A stretch of 64,000 nucleotides of DNA from Congeria kusceri. Taxonomy: Eukaryota; Mollusca; Bivalvia; Myida; Dreissenidae. The DNA is taken from assembly GCA_027627225.1 (NCBI GenBank), contig CM051034.1, positions 42,637,048 through 42,701,047 of the forward strand. Direction: 5' to 3'. This document shows positions 57,961-64,000 of this stretch, piece after piece. The notes under the pieces were generated by a model. It saw nothing but the letters and a program-made list of their open reading frames with translations, searched no databases and was not told where the DNA came from. The first letter of the stretch is position 1, and each line of letters begins with the position of its first letter. Position numbers and translations under genes: made by a program.

Positions 57961-58529
57961 TTTTATTGCGCAGTTATTTCAAAGAGGGATATAAATTTAC
58001 AAACATCATCATACAATTTCAGTAGGCTTCACACGAATGTACACATAGCTGTGTTTGCCTAAAATTATAAATGTTATATATCTAACAGACATTTAAAATG
58101 ATGTATCGTGGAAAAAATACGTTTATAACAAAAGAAACAGCTGTTTTCATAGTTTGAAATTGCATATCAAAGTATATCGAATTTGCGACATACATGCAGG
58201 GGCATGTTTACCACATATCAATGGTATAGATAACCTGTAATATCACGAATATCAACTTATCGGAACAAATGTGAGTTATAACATTGCTTAGTAATTACTT
58301 ATTTCCTTTGTAATCACCCATTATTCGGCAGTTGTTATTGTAACGTGTACAACGTAATACGTAAAAGCACTTTAATTTAGATAAAAATGTAAAAAATGGG
58401 ACACAAATGTTGAATAACCTTTCATAGATAAGTTTTGTTTCATGTGCTTCAATACGAGCATGTTTAATGTTTAATGCCGGATACAGTTCTATGCTTTGCA
58501 TAAGATATTAGGTCCGAATTAAAATTTAA

Positions 58530-58700
58530 TTAATTGTGATCATTGATTTTAATTTAAACCTAATTTCTACTGACTTGTCATAATTTTATTTTCGAGAAAT
58601 CTAATTTCCTTGGAAATTTGTCCATTTAATTGAACGTTGATGCTGAATTAAATTGATTTTCTGTGGAATTATTTCCATAATAGTTGTTACTAGTGATCTA
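58530..58700. repeat. Duplicated block B, copy 5
   Basis: TTTCGAGAAATCTAATTTCC, TTGGAAATTTGTCCATTTAA, TTGAACGTTGATGCTGAATT and TCTGTGGAATTATTTCC are nearly the same as 39700-39780. Confidence 0.75.
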
Positions 58701-58871
58701 GCAAACTTATATTATTTGCATTTATTTCCGCTAAGCTCTATGCTGTAACGGTGACTATAAGCTGCATACAATAAACATTTCTTTTTTTATTGAATATTGT
58801 TTTTCTAATAAATTTGCGAAAATAAAATTTACGCAGGGTCTTAAATTCGCGCTCAGTTCGGACCGCGACAT

Positions 58872-58953
58872 ACATCAAAATTAGACCATCGCGAAATTAA
58901 ATGATTTTGCAGTTCTATTGGCTGATAATTATGGTCTAATTTCAAGTTTGATG
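58872..58953. mobile_element. Short foldback (AAATTAGACCAT arms)
   Basis: CATCAAAATTAGACCAT at the left and ATGGTCTAATTTCAAGTTTG..ATG at the right are complementary apart from a 5-base gap. Probably a small MITE. Confidence 0.65.
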
Positions 58954-59204
58954 GGTGGAGATTATTTAATTTTCATATTTTTCATACCGATTTCATTTCA
59001 CGTTTGTTTCCAGTTTAATGGCTATCGGCCTTGTAAAGTAATGTGTTATATTTTACCTTAATAGAAACAATCGACATATCATTTTAAGTACAGGCTTGCT
59101 ATTTTAAGTTATATTAAGATATAAGCAATATACTTATTCGGTATTTTGTAATAAAACGCATTACATGAGGTTTTAGTATATTCATGTTTACATATAAATA
59201 AATA

Positions 59205-59590
59205 CAAGACAGTTAATAGCACATATGCTTTTTATCACGACTGGCAGCTCTCTACCATCGCTGCTAAATGCGTATAAATAACAAGTTTATCCCAATCCAT
59301 TTATCATTTTGTCATCCAAAGGATTAATTTGCGCATCACAGCGCGGATTGCCTTCTGCCATTGGCAATTTCACTTACAAATCAGAGCGATCGAGCAAACC
59401 CCAGCGCTTCAAGAGTTAACACAGCCTGTTAAAGTTTAACTTCTTTACGCAGGGTAAACCCATGGGTTTAAACTGAGTAAAGAAAGTAAAACGAACAAAA
59501 CATTTTAATGAATCACACTTCGTTTGTGTCACACGTGGTGTTGTTTCTGAAAGTAACTTAAGTAGTTATAAGTGAACACCACTTGTATGA
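59205..59590. repeat. Duplicated block G, copy 5
   Basis: CGACTGGCAGCTCTCTACC, ATAAATAACAAGTTTATCCC, CAGCGCGGATTGCCTTCTGCC, TCAGAGCGATCGAGCAAACC. A single copy of the segment expanded at 42.3k. Confidence 0.8.
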
Positions 59591-59769
59591 AGTCCGATCG
59601 GTATAGGCAGTGAAAGATGCTCATCCAAATACGACAGCTTATGTACATGTAAACTAAAGCGACATAACGATTATAATATACTCACTCATTATTTGTCGTT
59701 GGCATTTATTTCTCTGGTGAGGTTTCACTTACCATAAATAAAGGACCTCCTGCTGTCGCAACTGGAGTT

Positions 59770-60250
59770 TCGCTTGGTTTATAGTTATGTAGTGTACTAG
59801 ACTCTCCTAATTAGAAGATGGATTGCAATGAAGTTGGTCGTAATGCGAAGAGTCAAAACTTGTTCAAAAAATAAATTAGTAGGGAACGCTGACCCTGATA
59901 ACAATATCGATTTTAATTATGATGGCGGTCTGATATTGTCTAATAATATTCACTGTTATATCAATACCGAGGTTGTATAATTCTTCTTCAAAATGTATGT
60001 ACGTCCATACTCATCACGTTTAAATCTTCTCATTAATAATAAGTAGACGTGTTATGTAAATAATTTCCTACATTAAAATAATTCATGAGCCATCACAATG
60101 TTCTAATAATTTAGTTACTTTTGCCCCCCAAAAAGAAGTCATATTTTAATTTTCCAGCTAGAAAATGTATATGTTATAACATGTATACTATAATAATGAC
60201 ATTTAAAATAAGAAACTAAAGCTTGTACGAAACTGTCGTCATTCGGGAAT
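59770..60250. repeat. Duplicated block H, copy 4 (uninterrupted)
   Basis: TCCTAATTAGAAGATGGATTG, TTGGTCGTAATGCGAAG, AACTTGTTCAAAAAATAAATTAG, GGAACGCTGACCCTG, ATGATGGCGGTCTGATATTGTC, then TAAAGCTTGTACGAAACTGTCG. Confidence 0.8.
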
Positions 60251-60479
60251 ATATAAACATTACAATTCAACCTTCACGTTAATGCGACATAACCTGTTTA
60301 AAAGTTCAGTACGCAGTGTAACAAATTTATTTTAACAGGTTTTAATCAATTTATTGAGGCACGGCACTGACTCTCAAGCAAAATCTTCATGATTGTTTCC
60401 TTGAGTTATCATATGTGTGACATCAAAGTATTCTAAAATCCTAACGGCCAACATTGGCTAATAATACAATGTCCTTGAT

Positions 60480-61545
60480 TATTTAAACTGAGCGTGTGAA
60501 CAGCAGTATCAATGTAAACATAAACAATACCGTGCTCGTTTTGAGACCATGATTAATACATATGGCATCAAATGCGGTTTTATGTTGGGAGATATTGTAA
60601 CCTTACAACGAGAGAGAAAATAACATAATGCATCACGTTTGTATGTATGAATAAAACGCTTAGTAATGACAACATAGTATGTGACCATTTGTAGTACAGA
60701 ACTTGATATTACAATATACATGGAGATATAACTGGATGCTATGGAAGTGCTGATTTTATTTATATCTGTCTTAAATTATGCCGGGTTTAATATGTTCTAA
60801 AATTAAATAGTTTATTGATGTACGTCTGAAAGTGTGGCAAGGTAATTACAGACAATGTGCTGCAGTGTTCTTATAAAACGTTGAGGAATATAAGAAACAA
60901 GTACATATAATATTACAATAGACGTACGAAGTATATGTATTATGTTGTATTCCCACAACATTGATAACTGCCACGTATAAAGTTTAAACATCTGTGATCA
61001 TGTTGAAATTATGATATTAACTGTCATGTTGGAAGATTATATATCAAATTCAAAAGCGAGAAAATAACATGATCTTTATCATGGTTTGAATGAATGAATG
61101 AAACGTTTAGTAATGACAGCATATTGTGTGACCATCTGTAGTACAGAATCAGAGAAATATTAAAACAGTCATGGATATGTAATTGGACGCTATGGGCGTG
61201 CTGATTTGATACACAACTGTCTTGAATCATCTCGGGTTCAATATCTTCTTAAAATTGATAGTTGTATGGGTGTCTGTCTGAAAGTGTGGTATGGTATTTA
61301 CAGCTTAAGTGTATTTATGAAAGGTAGGGAAATATAAGAAATAAGTAATAATAGCATTGCAATAGACGCACGAAGTGTATTAATTATGTCGTTTCCCACA
61401 ACATTGATAACTGTCAAGTATAGCGTTTAATAATAATTATGTTATGTTGGGACATTTTATATGTAAAATAATAAAAAAAAGAGCAAATAACATAATCTTT
61501 GTCAATGTTGAATATATTAATGAAACGTTTAGTAATGATTTTTAT
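60480..61545. repeat. Tandem repeat P, about 2.2 units of 420-445 bp
   Basis: GAGAAAATAACAT at 60613 and 61058 and GAGCAAATAACAT at 61481 mark successive units. Each has GAAACGTTTAGTAATGA, CATATTGTGTGACCAT, TGTAGTACAGAA, GTCTGAAAGTGTGG, AATAGACG.ACGAAGT and CCCACAACATTGATAACTG. The third unit breaks off after AAACGTTTAGTAATGATTTT. No frame is conserved across units. Confidence 0.9.
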
Positions 61546-62536
61546 TATTTTCCCCAAATCTGCAGTTGCAACGTTTAGTAATTTAAGACCATGGTGTAAT
61601 GATTCTTGGATTAGTTAAAATAACTAAGTTCAAGCAGTTATATATAACACTTTGTTTTTCATAAGTTTTTGTCGCAATGTACGAGTATGTGCAGAATTCG
61701 TACTCCTTACAATAAAAGATACTTTCACTTACGTCTAATAAATGTGTTTATTGTTTTTATTTGGCTATGCATTAATGAAAAGGCAAATTGAGTGTATTAA
61801 AATAACATGGTGTATATATTTTATCGGAAAATATTAACATATAAAAATATCAGACAAAAGTAGTTGTATACCGTGTGAAACTCACATCATTGCACACCAG
61901 ACGAGTTCAATCCGTCAATGTATGGCAGTATACCGTTGTATTTTTCAATTATAAATATTACACATTGACAGTGATTGAGTTGAATAATTATGGGTGTATA
62001 TTTCAGTGGTAAATAATAGCACATGGTCGTATAATCAATTCAATTTACTTCAAACCCTTGGACAAACAACCTTGGGCAAACAGAAAAGCGGAGCAATTCG
62101 TCTTCTGGTTAATTTATGGAAGTACAACCATTTTGTCAATTGTAGATATGCAGGATCTGACACGAGTTGCCTTTTCATACAGTTACTTTTTAAACGAGTT
62201 TACTAACGAATTTCCTGGATGAGTTCAATAAAATATGGTCTGAAATGACAACGAGAGTCAGATCTTTTTTTATCACATGCTTTTTGACGAAAACAAAACT
62301 TATAATTTTACCATAAGATTTTGATAAACCTTAAAAGATGTGTACTGACGTGACATTATTTCATGTTAACGACGTCAGTTCACCAAGCTAACGCCATGCG
62401 ATTGGTCAGTCAAAGAAAACGCTCAAAATGTTCTCTTACACATGTGTAAGATAAAAATAGTCATTATGGGTGTATTTCACAAAAAGCAAGAAAGCGTGTG
62501 ATGAATAATGTTTTCTATAATGAACAGCGTAAATGC
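61546..62536. other. Stretch with nothing recognised
   Basis: No supported genes. A small palindrome, TCTTACACATGTGTAAGA, lies at about 62433-62450. Confidence 0.4.
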
Positions 62537-62616
62537 ATGTTGTATTCAGGCTGCAGACTAGGTCATGACGCATTAAATGTTGTATTCAGGCTGCAGACTA
62601 GGTCATGACGCATTAA
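62537..62616. repeat. Perfect 40-bp tandem duplication
   Basis: Two identical 40-bp units (62537-62576 and 62577-62616), starting ATGTTGTATTCAGGCTGCAG and ending TAGGTCATGACGCATTAA. Lack of divergence indicates a recent event. Confidence 0.97.
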
Positions 62617-62815
62617 TGTGTGTGCTTTGCGACATACATTCAGTCTTATTTCAGCAGCGAATCGCACAGTGATTGACTCGCCGGATGACATCGCAGTATC
62701 ACGTGCGTAATCCCTCTTCCCAATGATAAATAAGTCACGAGGATTCTGCAATCCACGGGCGATGGAACCACGAGTCAAAAGGAAAACACTAGAGACTGAT
62801 TGCTTTTTCAATTAC
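62617..62815. other. GC-richer patch, identity unknown
   Basis: About 200 bp less AT-rich than its surroundings and open on the minus strand for 82 codons (62563-62811). The inferred peptide (e.g. RGLQNPRDLFIIGKRDYARD) looks coding-like but matches no family I can name, and the frame's start and end fall in unrelated sequence. Could be an eroded transposon or exon piece. Confidence 0.25.
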
Positions 62816-62819
62816 TTAA

Positions 62820-63744
62820 CTTCTTGCTCCGCATATTCTCTTTATTTCATGGAGGTATATGTATGCTTCGTAAGTTAATTTTGATTTGAAAGGCGTTCCA
62901 TCATGTTATAAAACCAGTCGACATGAATTCTTCATCAGCCGTTTATAGAAACAAAATATAAATACGAATAAAAGCTAAGTATTAATTTAAAAATGAGCAT
63001 GTATTTTTACATTTTGAATATTAGAACTATGGATCTACATTTAGGAAACATTTAAAAAACTTTTCAATGACGCTTATGTATAAAAGACCTTATCGTGTTT
63101 GTATCACTAGTGCCATGTTGTTTGAAAATGATAGAACGCCCTATTGGACGCTGTCGGTTATGTAAAACTTTCTGTTTATACAAATGTGTCATGTAAAATA
63201 AATTGTGTAAAAACACAACTGCGTGTGCTAAGAATATACAAAATAAATTAGCCATAATTTAGAGAATTGCCAAAAATACATTTTGACATAATCCATGCCA
63301 AACTGCAATATATTGCCAATTAAAACTGGACTCATTTAATTATTAATTTCGTATTTATTGAAGTAATTTATCCAGTGTGTATACAATTAAAGGCTAGGAG
63401 CAGAAACTTGTGCACGTGTACTTTACATGTGTGTGTGTCAAATGCCTTTCATCATGTCAGTGTCAAGCACAATTACATATTATTATGATTTAAAATACAC
63501 ACGAGTGCATGAAGTTCTTGATTGTTTTATTTATACTTTGAAACTTACATAATAGTTATTAAATAAGTATTGTTTCAAATTGTTATTTTGTGGTCAATTC
63601 TACCATCGTTTTACGTTATCTGTGTTTTGATAGTTGATCCATTTGCCAGTCACTTGCAATAAATATTGTGTAAGCCTCGAATTATAAAAATTATTATGCG
63701 CTTGAAAGTATGCAGTTGTCGTTAGTGCATTAAAGTGTTTCTTT
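62820..63744. other. AT-rich stretch
   Basis: No genes. On the minus strand near 62917-62940 GGCTGATGAAGAATTCATGTCG resembles Penelope-type tails, but the GAAA box is replaced by GACT. Confidence 0.35.
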
Positions 63745-63930
63745 CCTATCAATTATTTTCAAAATAAGCAGATGAAAGTGGCAATTAAACTTGAAAGCAA
63801 ACATTAAAACATAAAAATAACGAAGGAAACACTTCAGTATATGAAATAAATCAGCAAGTACTAGTGTCGGCTTTCGCATCGTTTATTAGTGTAGTGTAAC
63901 CTGAATCAACTGTCAATTCAACGTATATAC
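63745..63930. repeat. Duplicated block Q, copy 2
   Basis: CTATCAATTATTTTCAAAATAAG, AACTTGAAAGCAAACATTAAAAC, GGAAACACTTCAGTAT, CGTTTATTAGTGT and GTCAATTCAACG parallel 10850-11030. Confidence 0.6.
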
Positions 63931-64000
63931 ATGTACTGGAGTTTTCATTTGTACAGACGGAAACTACTTGGTGATTAAAACTTATAGCTTATTGTGAGTT

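Overview
This window is AT-rich, non-coding DNA from an animal nuclear genome. The repeat types point to a bivalve mollusc, possibly a heterodont such as a dreissenid. These are GGTCA-rich tandem elements ending in ATGCCGCCGAAG, foldback elements with arms reading GGGAAAACCGGGCT and GTGTGTGACAT, CCCATATGG-rich repeats, a Penelope-like element, a mariner and Tc1-like debris. The taxonomic call rests on remembered repeat styles, not on a search, and is tentative. I see no intact host gene, no tRNA or rRNA gene and no CRISPR array. Almost all open frames are short chance frames. The only recognisable proteins are broken transposon enzymes. One short frame (minus strand, 32755-32985) looks mildly coding.

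The dominant feature is that the same non-coding blocks recur along the window, all in the same orientation and in a partly conserved order. I named them by letter and traced them by eye: A (copies near 40, 8.94k, 21.3k, 33.7k, 37.1k), B (0.85k, 11.6k, 17.8k, 39.7k, 58.5k), C (3.0k, 11.8k), D/E/F (3.4-5.1k matching 18.0-20.7k; D also at 28.1k and 39.8k), G (13.1k, 14.7k, 29.7k, 35.3k, 42.2k, 59.2k), H (13.6k, 30.2k, 43.1k, 59.8k), I (24.8k, 35.7k, 48.3k, 54.9k), J (16.4k, 23.6k, 46.4k, 51.1k, 52.6k), K (9.7k, 14.9k, 22.6k, 34.6k, 37.4k, 45.0k), L (22.9k, 34.8k), M (11.1k, 25.5k, 36.0k, 38.7k, 50.5k), N (33.0k, 36.6k), P (44.2k, 60.5k, 61.0k), Q (10.85k, 63.7k), R (25.9k, 39.0k, 57.7k). The simplest reading is an old series of tandem or segmental duplications of a unit of roughly 10-15 kb, later scrambled by deletions and insertions.

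Later mobile elements sit inside this duplicated background. Paralogous blocks lacking an insertion act as empty-site references. They support the 12200-12890 TIR element (inside C), the CATATG-rich element at 37487-37920 (inside K), the GACA/GGCA microsatellite (inside H) and a 29-bp minisatellite that grew out of one short segment of G (42317-42489). Foldback or MITE-like elements lie at 7864-8012, 15645-15812, 26307-26421, 28971-29200, 32297-32467, 40269-40427, 43488-43584, 54152-54283 and 58872-58953.

Recognisable transposon genes, all broken, are a Penelope-like reverse transcriptase plus GIY-YIG nuclease (minus strand, 49078-50478), a Tc1-like transposase tail (44602-44768), a LINE reverse-transcriptase fragment (55385-56275) and a mariner transposase split by a 240-bp AT-rich segment (56523-57483). 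Block boundaries are visual estimates, good to about 20-50 bp.
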